From: Clostridia bacterium
Lineage (GTDB): Bacteria > Bacillota > Clostridia > TANB77 > CAG-508
Direction of reading: 5' to 3'
Length of the DNA stretch: 7,315 nucleotides
Assembly: GCA_900768805.1 (NCBI GenBank)
Contig: CAAGEF010000125.1
Location: 1 to 7,315, forward strand
Position numbers and translations under genes: made by a program. Shown in pieces: positions 1 through 6,243 of this stretch. Position 1 is the stretch's first letter. The number at the start of each line of letters is the position of its first letter. The notes below the pieces were generated by a model. The model saw nothing but the letters and a program-made list of their open reading frames with translations. It ran no database searches and had not been told where the DNA came from.

Positions 1-484
1 CTTGTACAACATCTTCACCTTGGCAAAGCTTTTTATTCATATTTTTAATAAAATCTTCATGAACAATATTATCTGCATCAAAAACACAAAAAGCATCATA
101 TGGAGCATCTTCTTCAATTTTTTGCTGTAAAAACCAATTTAATGCATATCCTTTTGTTTTATGTTCTTCATCAAATCTTTTCATAACTATAGCTCCAGCT
201 TTTTTAGCTATTTCAGCTGTAGCATCATTACAATTATCTGCTATTACATATATATCATATAAATCCTTAGGATAATCTTGAGCTTTTAAGCTAAGCACTA
301 AATTTTCTATAACATCTTCTTCATTATGTGCGGGAATTATAGCCATAAATTTATGTTTTTTATCCACTAATTTTGGTTTTTCTTTTAATTTTATTAGTGA
401 ACAAAAACTTATAACTATTTGATAAAGCCAATATATTGTTAATATCCAAATTAAAGCTTGTTGTAAAATATACAAATATTTCAT
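1..484 (-). CDS. Membrane-anchored family 2 glycosyltransferase, N-terminal part (3' end outside window)
   Basis: The 161 visible residues show the N-terminal half of a GT-A fold, family 2 glycosyltransferase, which transfers a sugar from a nucleotide-sugar donor. A hydrophobic segment at about residues 4-30 looks like a membrane anchor with the catalytic domain on the cytoplasmic side. It is followed by the usual opening strand MAIIPAHNEE (47-56), the VIADNCND nucleotide-binding motif (80-87), KGYALNW (111-117) and FDADN (135-139), which holds the DXD metal/donor site. The acceptor-side motif and any C-terminal membrane helices lie beyond the left edge, so the substrate cannot be told. Cell-surface polysaccharide or glycolipid synthesis is the general expectation for this type. 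The start is the ATG at 484, preceded by AAAAGGGG 7 nt upstream. It has its own promoter 55 nt upstream and is not tightly coupled to truB. The family call is firm; the specific role is unknown. Confidence 0.9.
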   Translation of the reverse strand, partial: MKYLYILQQALIWILTIYWLYQIVISFCSLIKLKEKPKLVDKKHKFMAIIPAHNEEDVIENLVLSLKAQDYPKDLYDIYVIADNCNDATAEIAKKAGAIVMKRFDEEHKTKGYALNWFLQQKIEEDAPYDAFCVFDADNIVHEDFIKNMNKKLCQGEDVVQ

Positions 485-490
485 TTTTTT

Positions 491-498
491 CCCCTTTT
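491..498 (-). promoter_or_regulatory. Ribosome binding site of the glycosyltransferase gene
   Basis: AAAAGGGG lies 6-7 nt before the ATG at 484 and fixes that start. No other in-frame ATG appears before the GT2 opening strand at residue 47. It differs from the GGTG-type SD sequences used by the operon genes. Confidence 0.6.
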
Positions 499-538
499 CT
501 TTTTTTATATTTTTATTTTCTCTTTAACATACTATATT

Positions 539-568
539 ATTATACCAATTTTTTCAAAAAAATGCAAA
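539..568 (-). promoter_or_regulatory. Sigma-A type extended -10 promoter for the glycosyltransferase
   Basis: Read on the minus strand, a perfect TATAAT (544 to 539) is preceded by TGG, giving the extended -10 motif TGnTATAAT. A weak -35, TTTGCA (568 to 563), sits 18 nt upstream, and an A-rich stretch at 571-580 could act as an UP element. The predicted transcript start is near 532, which gives a leader of about 48 nt before the ATG at 484. It lies in the spacer after truB and makes the glycosyltransferase a separate transcription unit. Confidence 0.65.
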
Positions 569-639
569 TTTTTTTATTTTATTCAAAAATCAGACGAAAG
601 TAGCTATTTTATTGGAATCATAAATCATATATAAAATTT

Positions 640-668
640 AGAAATATTAACATTTTATTAATATTTCT
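640..668 (-). terminator. Possible weak terminator after truB
   Basis: A perfect 11-bp inverted repeat (AGAAATATTAA / TTAATATTTCT) with a 7-nt loop begins 32 nt after the truB stop. The stem has a single G-C pair, and the downstream tract on the minus strand is only TAAATTTTAT, so it would be a poor intrinsic terminator. Its position at the end of the gene run is the main argument for it. It may simply be an A+T-rich palindrome. Confidence 0.4.
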
Positions 669-699
669 GAAAAACAAAAATTGTTCTCTTTTCCTTAAT

Positions 700-1545
700 T
701 TATAATATAAGCTCACGTTTTAACAAATTGTTCTGTATTTTTCCTGTCCCAATAAATTCGTTTTTTATATTATATATTCTATAAATTCCATCTTTAAAAT
801 TATATGTTAATTTTACTCCATTTAGAAATAATTCTATTTTTTTTTCATTCAACTCTAATTTTGGTTCATTTGAGAAATAATTTTCTATACTTATTATTTT
901 ATCGATATTTTCATTTATTTCCTCTAAATTTATAGAATTCTCTATTTTAAAATTATTTACTTGAGTTCTTTCCAAAGCAGACATATATCCAACAGTTCCA
1001 AGTTTTTCTGCTATGTTCTCACATAAAACTCTTATATAAGTTCCTTTTGAACAAGAAACTTCAAATTTTATGAAATTGCCTTTTATATTTAATAAATTTA
1101 TCTCATAAATTGTAATATCTCTAGGAGTTCTTTCTATTATTTCTCCCTTTCTTGCATACTCATATAATTTTTTTCCATTTATTTTTATTGCAGAATACAT
1201 AGGTGGTATTTGTTTTTGTTTGCCTTTAAATGTAGATAAAATTTCAGTTACTTTTTTATTATCTATTTTAGGCACATCTTTTTTTTCTATTGTTTTTCCT
1301 TCTTGATCTCCAGTATCCTTTTTCTCGCCTAAACAAATTGTTGCAATATATTTTTTATCATGCTCTATTAGATATTGTGAAAGTTTTGTACCTTTTCCAA
1401 GTAAAATAGGCAAAACTCCAGTAGCCATTGGATCTAATGTTCCTGTATGGCCTGCCTTTTTTTCATTTAATTCTTTTTGTACTTTAGATACTACTTGCCT
1501 AGAGGTTAAACCAATAGGTTTATTTATTATTATTATTCCATCCAT
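700..1545 (-). CDS. truB: tRNA pseudouridine-55 synthase TruB
   Basis: TruB converts U55 in the T-loop of most tRNAs to pseudouridine. The 281-residue protein carries the family hallmarks. The opening DGIIIINKPIGLTS (2-15) is followed by the catalytic loop GHTGTLDPMATG (32-43) with the nucleophile at Asp38. The YIATICLGEKKDTGDQEG segment then follows, then IPPMYSAIKINGKKLYEYAR and the KGTYIRVLCE strand in the second half of the catalytic domain. The C-terminal tail after about residue 215 is shorter and more divergent than a full PUA domain but fits the 280-310 residue length of Firmicutes TruB. The ATG start is preceded by AGGTG with 5 nt spacing, and the SD overlaps the TAG stop of nrnA, so translation of the two is probably coupled. 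In many Firmicutes ribF and rpsO come next; here they do not. Confidence 0.97.
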   Translation of the reverse strand: MDGIIIINKPIGLTSRQVVSKVQKELNEKKAGHTGTLDPMATGVLPILLGKGTKLSQYLIEHDKKYIATICLGEKKDTGDQEGKTIEKKDVPKIDNKKVTEILSTFKGKQKQIPPMYSAIKINGKKLYEYARKGEIIERTPRDITIYEINLLNIKGNFIKFEVSCSKGTYIRVLCENIAEKLGTVGYMSALERTQVNNFKIENSINLEEINENIDKIISIENYFSNEPKLELNEKKIELFLNGVKLTYNFKDGIYRIYNIKNEFIGTGKIQNNLLKRELIL

Positions 1546-1553
1546 ATATTCAC

Positions 1554-2510
1554 CTATTTTAAATATTTAATTGCTTCACTTATTACTGCATCTCTTGCAT
1601 TTTCTAAATTTAAAGCAATATTTGCTCCAGCAGCTCTTAAGTGTCCACCACCACCAAATGATAGACATACTGATGATGCATCTACATATTCATTTGTACG
1701 AATTGAAACTTTATAATATTTTTCTTTTTCATATATAAATATAGAAATCTCAACACCTTCTATATTTCTTCCAATTTCTACAATTGAACTTAAATCTCCT
1801 GTTTTTGTTCCAAATTTTATTTCATCTTCTTTGGTTATATATGTAAATGCAATTTTTCCGTTTTCTAAAAGCTCTAAACGCTCTGTAGCTAATTTTTGAA
1901 TATCAAATCTTGCTTTTGAAATTTTTGTTAAAGAGTTTCTATATATTTTTGAAACATTAACACCTTTATTTAATGCAAAACCAGCAAACTCAAAACTTTC
2001 TGTTGTTGTTTCAGGACTACTAAAACCATAAGTATCTGTAATTATTCCAGTAAGTATAGCTGTTGCTATATCTTTAGTTATATCTATATTTAAATATTCA
2101 AAACTAGATGATAATATTTGAGTACATGCTGGAGAAACTGGATTTACAATATTATAATCTGCAAACATAGAATTATTATTATGATGATCTATTTGAACTT
2201 TTATATTTGATTTTTCATATACTGTTCTATATACATTAGATACTCTAGTAAGATTAGAACAATCTAAAACTATTGACATATCATAAATTTCTTTTTCTAC
2301 ATCCTTTTTTATCATTTCTATACCTGGAATATATTTATAATTTTCTGGATATTCTTTTAAATATATATCAACAATAGACTTTCCCATATTCTTTAATGCA
2401 AGTGCCATTGCACAAACGCTTCCTATAGCATCCCCATCTGGATTTTCGTGTGTTAATATAACAAAACTCTCAGAATTTTTTATTTCTTTATATATTTCAT
2501 CTAAAGTCAT
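1554..2510 (-). CDS. nrnA: Bifunctional oligoribonuclease / pAp phosphatase NrnA (DHH-DHHA1 family)
   Basis: The 318 residues match the NrnA/YtqI family, which degrades 2-5 nt RNAs and dephosphorylates 3'-phosphoadenosine 5'-phosphate in the cytoplasm. Firmicutes use it in place of Orn. The DHH domain shows the metal ligands in ILTHENPDGDAIGS (18-31: His21, Asp25, Asp27), LDCSNLTR (82-89, Asp83), the name-giving DHH at 108-110, and TGIITDTYGF (154-163, Asp159). The C-terminal DHHA1 domain ends with the substrate-binding loop FGGGGHLRAAG (285-295). All catalytic residues are present. The ATG at 2510 has AAAGGA 7 nt upstream. It stands 92 nt after rbfA, behind a terminator, and is followed by truB after 8 nt. 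The repeat-containing leader may regulate it. A related DHH phosphodiesterase role, such as GdpP-like cyclic dinucleotide hydrolysis, is unlikely because the membrane and PAS/GGDEF parts are absent. Confidence 0.95.
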   Translation of the reverse strand: MTLDEIYKEIKNSESFVILTHENPDGDAIGSVCAMALALKNMGKSIVDIYLKEYPENYKYIPGIEMIKKDVEKEIYDMSIVLDCSNLTRVSNVYRTVYEKSNIKVQIDHHNNNSMFADYNIVNPVSPACTQILSSSFEYLNIDITKDIATAILTGIITDTYGFSSPETTTESFEFAGFALNKGVNVSKIYRNSLTKISKARFDIQKLATERLELLENGKIAFTYITKEDEIKFGTKTGDLSSIVEIGRNIEGVEISIFIYEKEKYYKVSIRTNEYVDASSVCLSFGGGGHLRAAGANIALNLENARDAVISEAIKYLK

Positions 2511-2515
2511 TTTAT

Positions 2516-2531
2516 TTTCCTTTCAAGGAAA
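2516..2531 (-). promoter_or_regulatory. Hairpin that could mask the nrnA ribosome binding site
   Basis: TTTCCT and AGGAAA flank a 4-nt loop (TGAA), placing the SD of nrnA in the 3' arm. The 5' arm is shared with the upstream 8-bp stem (2527-2553), so the two structures exclude each other. The structure is short and A+T-rich, so its stability is uncertain. Confidence 0.4.
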
Positions 2532-2553
2532 TGATGTGTTATTTTTCATTTCC
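2527..2553 (-). repeat. Second GGAAATGA/TCATTTCC inverted repeat
   Basis: Perfect 8-bp arms at 2527-2534 and 2546-2553 surround an 11-nt loop. The arms are identical to the outer 8 bp of the terminator stem at 2572-2595, so the spacer carries the same inverted repeat twice. No U tract follows this copy, so it is not itself an intrinsic terminator. Confidence 0.7.
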
Positions 2554-2565
2554 GTCTTTTATTTT

Positions 2566-2596
2566 AAAAAAGGAAATGAGAACCCTCTCATTTCCC
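2566..2596 (-). terminator. Intrinsic terminator after rbfA
   Basis: A perfect 10-bp stem, GGAAATGAGA / TCTCATTTCC, with a GGGT loop is followed directly by six Us on the minus strand. It begins about 7 nt after the rbfA stop. The stem has four G-C pairs and is by far the best terminator in the window. It sits between rbfA and nrnA, genes usually co-transcribed in this operon type, so it may end the transcript or let part of it through to nrnA-truB. Confidence 0.85.
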
Positions 2597-2602
2597 ACTA
2601 TT

Positions 2603-2974
2603 TTATTCTTCTTCATTATTCTTAAAATCTTTAGTTATATCTTTTAATATTTTATCAATTTTTGAACCATATTCTAAAGATTCATCAAATTCAAAAACAA
2701 GTTCTGGTGTTATTCTTAGATTTACTTTTTTAGCTAAAATACTTCTAATATGCCCACTTGATTTTTTTAGTATTCCTAAACATTGTTTATTATTTTTAGT
2801 ACCTATCATACTAACATAAACTCTTGCATATCTAAAATCTGGAGTTGTATTTACTTTAGTAACACTAATTAAACCAGTAAGTTTGGGATCTTTTAATTCT
2901 AAGCTTATTATATTACTTATTTCTTTTCTAAGCTCCTCATTAACTTTGTTCATTCTATTACTATTCGCTGGCAT
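2603..2974 (-). CDS. rbfA: 30S ribosome-binding factor A (RbfA)
   Basis: RbfA is a single KH-like domain protein that binds the 30S subunit and helps 16S rRNA 5'-end maturation and late small-subunit assembly. The 123-residue length is typical. Visible family features are the opening SNRMNKVNEELRKEISNII, the strand ISVTKVNTTPDFRYARVYVS, the helix KKSSGHIRSILAKKV with the kinked Ser-Gly typical of the family, and LRITPELVFEFDESLEYG near residues 86-103. A Glu-rich tail closes it. The ATG at 2974 shares its A with the TAA stop of infB (TAATG), and AGAGGTG lies 5 nt upstream inside infB, so translation is very likely coupled to IF2. The terminator follows immediately. Confidence 0.97.
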   Translation of the reverse strand: MPANSNRMNKVNEELRKEISNIISLELKDPKLTGLISVTKVNTTPDFRYARVYVSMIGTKNNKQCLGILKKSSGHIRSILAKKVNLRITPELVFEFDESLEYGSKIDKILKDITKDFKNNEEE

Positions 2975-5931
2975 TATTTCACCTCTTCCATAACATATAC
3001 TTCAAGAGTATCTCCTTCTTGTATATCATTAAAGTTTTCTATTTGAAGACCACATTCATATCCTTTATCAACTTCTTTAACATCATCTTTAAATCTTTTT
3101 AATGATATAAGTTTTCCATCATGTATAACTATATTATCTCTAATAACTCTTAAACCTGCGTTTCTAGAAACTTTTCCAGTTAATACATAACATCCTGCAA
3201 TTGTTCCTACATTAGAAACTTTGAAAGTTTGACGAATTTCTGCTGTTCCTATAACAACTTCTTTATATACAGGGTCAAGCATTCCCTTCATAGCAGCTTC
3301 AACATCATTTATTGCATCATATATTACTGAATATGTTTTTATTTCAACTTCATCATTATCTGCCATTGTTTTTGCCATAACTTCAGCTCTTACATTAAAT
3401 CCTATTATTATAGCATTTGAAACTTTTGCTAAAGTAACATCAGTTTCTGTAATTCCACCAACATTTGAGTGAATTACTTTTACTTTAACTTCATTATTAG
3501 ATAATTTTTCTAATGATTGTTTTAATGCTTCTACAGAACCTTGAACATCTGCTTTTACTATTAAATTTAATTGTTTTAAGTTTTGACTTTCAATTTGATT
3601 AAATAAATCATCAAGAGATACTGCTCTGTTTTTAGCAAGTTCTTTTTCTCTTTCCTCTCTTTTTCTTCTTTCTATTAAGTGTTTAGCTGTTTTCTCATCT
3701 TTTACTTCATAGAAAGTATCGCCTGATTGAGGAACTGTATTTAGACCAGTTATTTCAACTGGAGTAGATGGACCTGCATATTTTACATTTTTTCCTTTAT
3801 CATTTTTCATTGTTCTAATTCTACCTATTGTAGAACCAACAATTATTGTATCTCCTACATCTAATGTTCCTCTTTGAACTAACATTGTTGCAACAGGTCC
3901 TCTTGTTTTATCAAGTCTAGCTTCTATTATTGCTCCTTTAGCTTGTTTTTTAGGATTTGCTTTTAATTCAAGCATATCTGCTTGTAATAAAACCATTTCA
4001 AGTAAATTATCAATTCCTTCATTTTTCTTTGCAGAGATTGGTACATAAATTGTATTTCCTCCCCACTCTTCAGGAACTAATTCATATTGCATAAGCTCTT
4101 GTTGAACTCTTGCAAAATTAGCATCAGGTAAATCCATTTTATTTACTGCAACTATTATTGGAATTTCTGCAGCTTTAGCATGATTTATAGCTTCTATTGT
4201 TTGTGGCATTACCCCATCATTTGCTGCTACAACTAAAATTGCAATATCTGTAATCATAGCTCCTCTAGCTCTCATACTTGTAAACGCTTCATGTCCTGGT
4301 GTATCTAAGAAGGTAATATCTCTATCATTTATTTTTACTTGATATGCACCTATATGTTGTGTTATTCCTCCAGATTCTCCTTCTATTACATTTGTACTTC
4401 TAATTGCATCTAATAATGAAGTTTTACCATGATCTACGTGTCCCATAACAACTATAACTGGAGGTCTTGAAACTAAATCTTCTATTGAATCTTCTGTTTC
4501 ATCTATTAATTTATCTTCATCTGTTACAACATTTTTCTTAACAGCAGTTATTCCATATTCTTGAGCAATTAAAAATGCTGTATCAAAATCAAGTTCATTA
4601 TTTATTGTTGCTAAAGTTCCAAGAGAAAGTAACTTTTTAATAACATCTCCACTTGTAACTTTCATAACCATTGCTAAATCTTTTACTGTAATTGTTTCTG
4701 GAATTGTTATTTCTGTTAATTTAAATATTTTCTGTTTTACTCTGTTTTCTTGTTTTTGTTTAACTTTTTTGCCTCTTCTTCCTCTTTCTGTACTTAAATC
4801 ATAATAATCAAGCATTTCACCTTCGTTAAACATGTTAGATAATTTGTTTTGTTTTTTCAAACTATTTAATTTATCATTATCAAAATCTGCATGATTTCCT
4901 TTTTTGCTTTTCTTTGGTTGACGCTCATCTGATTTTGAATTCATTTTTTGTTTATCTCTAGCTTTACTAGAATATTCTCTAACATTTTCTTTTTCAGGCA
5001 TATCTATTTCCATGATGTTCTTAATTTTTTTATCTATACCTTTTTCATCAAGAGATCTATTATTTCTGAAATTTCCTGAATTTCTATTATCATCATTTTT
5101 ATTATATCCTGGATTATTTCTTCTCTCTATAAAATTATTATTTTTCCCATCTCTATTAAACGAATTATTTCTATTATCTCTACTGAAATTATTTTCTTTA
5201 TTAAAATTGTTATTTCTATTGTATCCGTTATTTCTATTATCTCTACCAAAATTATTTCTATTTCTATCATCTTTATTATAGTTTCTAGATTGAGTATTTG
5301 TAGTATTTGTATTTTCTCTTGGTTTTATATTGGTAGTTTCTACCTTTTTTGTAACAGTAACTGTAGTTGTTTCAGTTACTATTTCTTTTTTTGGTTCAAT
5401 AACTTCTTCTTTTTTTACTTCTTTAGAAACTTTAATTACTTCTTGGTTTTCTTCTATTGCTTCCTTTTTAGGTTCCTCTTTTTTTGGTTCTTCTTTTTTT
5501 GGTTCTTCTTTTTTAGTTTCTTTTTTTCCAATTCCTAATAATTCACTAACAGTAAGAGGTCTTGTTGGTTTATCTCTATAAACTATATTATAGTCTTTCT
5601 TTCTATTATTATTATCTATGAAACCAACATTGCTTTTTCTTTTTTGATCATCCTTCTTTTTTTCTTCTTTTCTAGCTTCTTCTTCATCATTAATTATTAC
5701 TGCTCTTCTTATAATAACTGGCTCTTCTTTCTTAGTTTCTTTTTTATTTTCCATAGATTTTGTTTTTGACTCCCCTTTAATCAATAATTTCTCTAATTTT
5801 TTTTCTTCCTCTTCTGTAATTGCACTTAAATGACTTTTTACTTCTATTCCATTTTTATTTGCAATATCGATTACTTCTTTATTAGGTATTCCAAGTCTTT
5901 TAGCAATTTCGTGTATTTTTACTTTCCCCAA
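2974..5931 (-). CDS. infB: Translation initiation factor IF2
   Basis: IF2 is the GTPase that brings formyl-Met-tRNA to the 30S subunit and promotes subunit joining. The order is an IF2N domain (1-50), a long charged and Asn-rich linker (about 55-400) with RGRRGKK (383-389), and a second IF2N-like helix bundle (about 405-465). The G domain follows with G1 GHVDHGKT (497-504), G2 GGITQHIGAY (521-530), G3 DTPGH (543-547), G4 NKMD (597-600) and G5 SAK (633-635). Domains II, III and the tRNA-binding C-terminal domain run to 985. The catalytic motifs are complete. At 985 residues it is long for a Firmicutes IF2 (716 in Bacillus subtilis), and the excess is in the linker. The start is TTG directly after the ylxQ stop, chosen because GGAGGTG lies 6 nt upstream and the protein then begins with the canonical MGKVKIHEIAKRLG. 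It overlaps rbfA by one base. Confidence 0.98.
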   Translation of the reverse strand: MGKVKIHEIAKRLGIPNKEVIDIANKNGIEVKSHLSAITEEEEKKLEKLLIKGESKTKSMENKKETKKEEPVIIRRAVIINDEEEARKEEKKKDDQKRKSNVGFIDNNNRKKDYNIVYRDKPTRPLTVSELLGIGKKETKKEEPKKEEPKKEEPKKEAIEENQEVIKVSKEVKKEEVIEPKKEIVTETTTVTVTKKVETTNIKPRENTNTTNTQSRNYNKDDRNRNNFGRDNRNNGYNRNNNFNKENNFSRDNRNNSFNRDGKNNNFIERRNNPGYNKNDDNRNSGNFRNNRSLDEKGIDKKIKNIMEIDMPEKENVREYSSKARDKQKMNSKSDERQPKKSKKGNHADFDNDKLNSLKKQNKLSNMFNEGEMLDYYDLSTERGRRGKKVKQKQENRVKQKIFKLTEITIPETITVKDLAMVMKVTSGDVIKKLLSLGTLATINNELDFDTAFLIAQEYGITAVKKNVVTDEDKLIDETEDSIEDLVSRPPVIVVMGHVDHGKTSLLDAIRSTNVIEGESGGITQHIGAYQVKINDRDITFLDTPGHEAFTSMRARGAMITDIAILVVAANDGVMPQTIEAINHAKAAEIPIIVAVNKMDLPDANFARVQQELMQYELVPEEWGGNTIYVPISAKKNEGIDNLLEMVLLQADMLELKANPKKQAKGAIIEARLDKTRGPVATMLVQRGTLDVGDTIIVGSTIGRIRTMKNDKGKNVKYAGPSTPVEITGLNTVPQSGDTFYEVKDEKTAKHLIERRKREEREKELAKNRAVSLDDLFNQIESQNLKQLNLIVKADVQGSVEALKQSLEKLSNNEVKVKVIHSNVGGITETDVTLAKVSNAIIIGFNVRAEVMAKTMADNDEVEIKTYSVIYDAINDVEAAMKGMLDPVYKEVVIGTAEIRQTFKVSNVGTIAGCYVLTGKVSRNAGLRVIRDNIVIHDGKLISLKRFKDDVKEVDKGYECGLQIENFNDIQEGDTLEVYVMEEVK
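5052..5316 (-). repeat. Asn/Arg-rich low-complexity region of infB with a 21-residue repeat
   Basis: This stretch encodes IF2 residues about 206-294, composed largely of Asn, Arg, Asp and Phe/Tyr. NNFGRDNRNN at residue 226 and NNFSRDNRNN at residue 247 mark a 63-bp (21-residue) repeat; shorter echoes such as FNRDGKNN follow. It keeps the reading frame and looks intrinsically disordered. Confidence 0.7.
5461..5526 (-). repeat. 15-bp tandem repeat in infB coding KKEEP units
   Basis: About three to four copies of a 15-bp unit (plus strand: ggttcttctttttt plus one t) encode PKKEE/KKEEP at IF2 residues about 136-157. The unit is a multiple of three, so copy-number changes would keep the frame. 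The long homopolymeric T runs on the plus strand are prone to replication slippage. Confidence 0.75.
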
Positions 5932-6243
5932 TTACTTCACCTCCGCACTTATTTTATTTATTATAGCTTCCGCTAATTTTTCATCTTTAATTCCAATAAC
6001 AGCTCTGTTTTCTTTTCCTATTGCCTTGCTGTTTTCATCTATATTACCATAAATATAAATTGGAACATTTCGTTTCTCACAAGAATATTTAAAATTATTA
6101 ATTGTTCTTTCTGCAGCATCTGTAGCTACTATTACTAATTTTATTTTATTCTTTTCTATATTTTCTAAAACTATATCAGTACCTGAAACTATTTTTCCTG
6201 CTTTGGCAGAGATACCGAGTAAACCTAAAACTTTATTTATCAA
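5932..6243 (-). CDS. ylxQ: YlxQ, L7Ae/L30e-family K-turn RNA-binding protein
   Basis: YlxQ belongs to the L7Ae/L30e ribosomal protein family, small RNA-binding proteins that recognise kink-turns; its cellular target is not firmly known. Family signs are the opening LGLLGISAKAGKIVSGTDIV, the strand KLVIVATDAAERT and the GKENRAVIGIKD loop near the C terminus. Length is about 103 residues, normal for the family. No ATG is available near the expected start. Two adjacent TTG codons lie at 6246 and 6243; I chose 6243 because it stands 6 nt from AGAGGTG, matching the 5-6 nt spacing of infB, rbfA and truB, while 6246 would leave only 3 nt. Starting at 6246 would add one residue. The gene overlaps the end of ylxR by about 11 nt, and its stop abuts the infB start. 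Confidence 0.92.
   Translation of the reverse strand: MINKVLGLLGISAKAGKIVSGTDIVLENIEKNKIKLVIVATDAAERTINNFKYSCEKRNVPIYIYGNIDENSKAIGKENRAVIGIKDEKLAEAIINKISAEVK
5938..5944 (-). promoter_or_regulatory. Ribosome binding site deciding the TTG start of infB
   Basis: GGAGGTG, the strongest SD in the window, lies inside the last codons of ylxQ, 6 nt before the TTG at 5931. It supports the non-ATG start and probable coupling of IF2 translation to ylxQ. Confidence 0.85.

Larger units (their letters stand above)
485..699. other. Spacer between truB and the glycosyltransferase
   Basis: This non-coding stretch holds the A+T-rich hairpin after truB (640-668), the promoter (539-568) and the leader of the glycosyltransferase. 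I see no supported small gene in it. The part at 585-635 contains no recognisable element. Confidence 0.6.
2511..2602 (-). promoter_or_regulatory. Leader of nrnA with repeated hairpin arms
   Basis: On the minus strand the spacer reads arm GGAAATGA (2595-2588), arm TCATTTCC (2579-2572), a U tract, a second GGAAATGA (2553-2546) and a second TCATTTCC (2534-2527), then the nrnA SD. The first pair is the core of the terminator after rbfA. The second forms an 8-bp stem with an 11-nt loop. The last arm also overlaps TTTCCT (2531-2526), which can pair with AGGAAA (2521-2516), the nrnA SD. The pairings are seen directly; regulation is inferred. I see no convincing -10/-35 pair in the spacer. Confidence 0.5.

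Noticed and set aside
513..530. Five-codon ORF at the predicted transcript start of the glycosyltransferase
   Set aside because: It would be leaderless, is far too short, and has no SD; chance occurrence is likely in A+T-rich DNA.
585..635. Possible riboswitch or structured RNA before the glycosyltransferase
   Set aside because: I could not find paired stems of useful length or a known core motif, and the segment lies upstream of the predicted transcript start.
2523..2596. Two mini-ORFs in the nrnA leader, one of 8 codons (ATG at 2549) ending next to the nrnA SD and one starting inside the terminator stem
   Set aside because: No good SD precedes either, and their ATGs come from the GGAAATGA repeat itself. 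A leader peptide is possible for the 8-codon frame but unsupported.
5012..5581. Three overlapping plus-strand open frames rich in Phe, Leu and Ser
   Set aside because: They are antisense to the low-complexity Lys/Glu/Asn linker of infB; the composition is the complement of A-rich codons, and none has a credible SD or domain.
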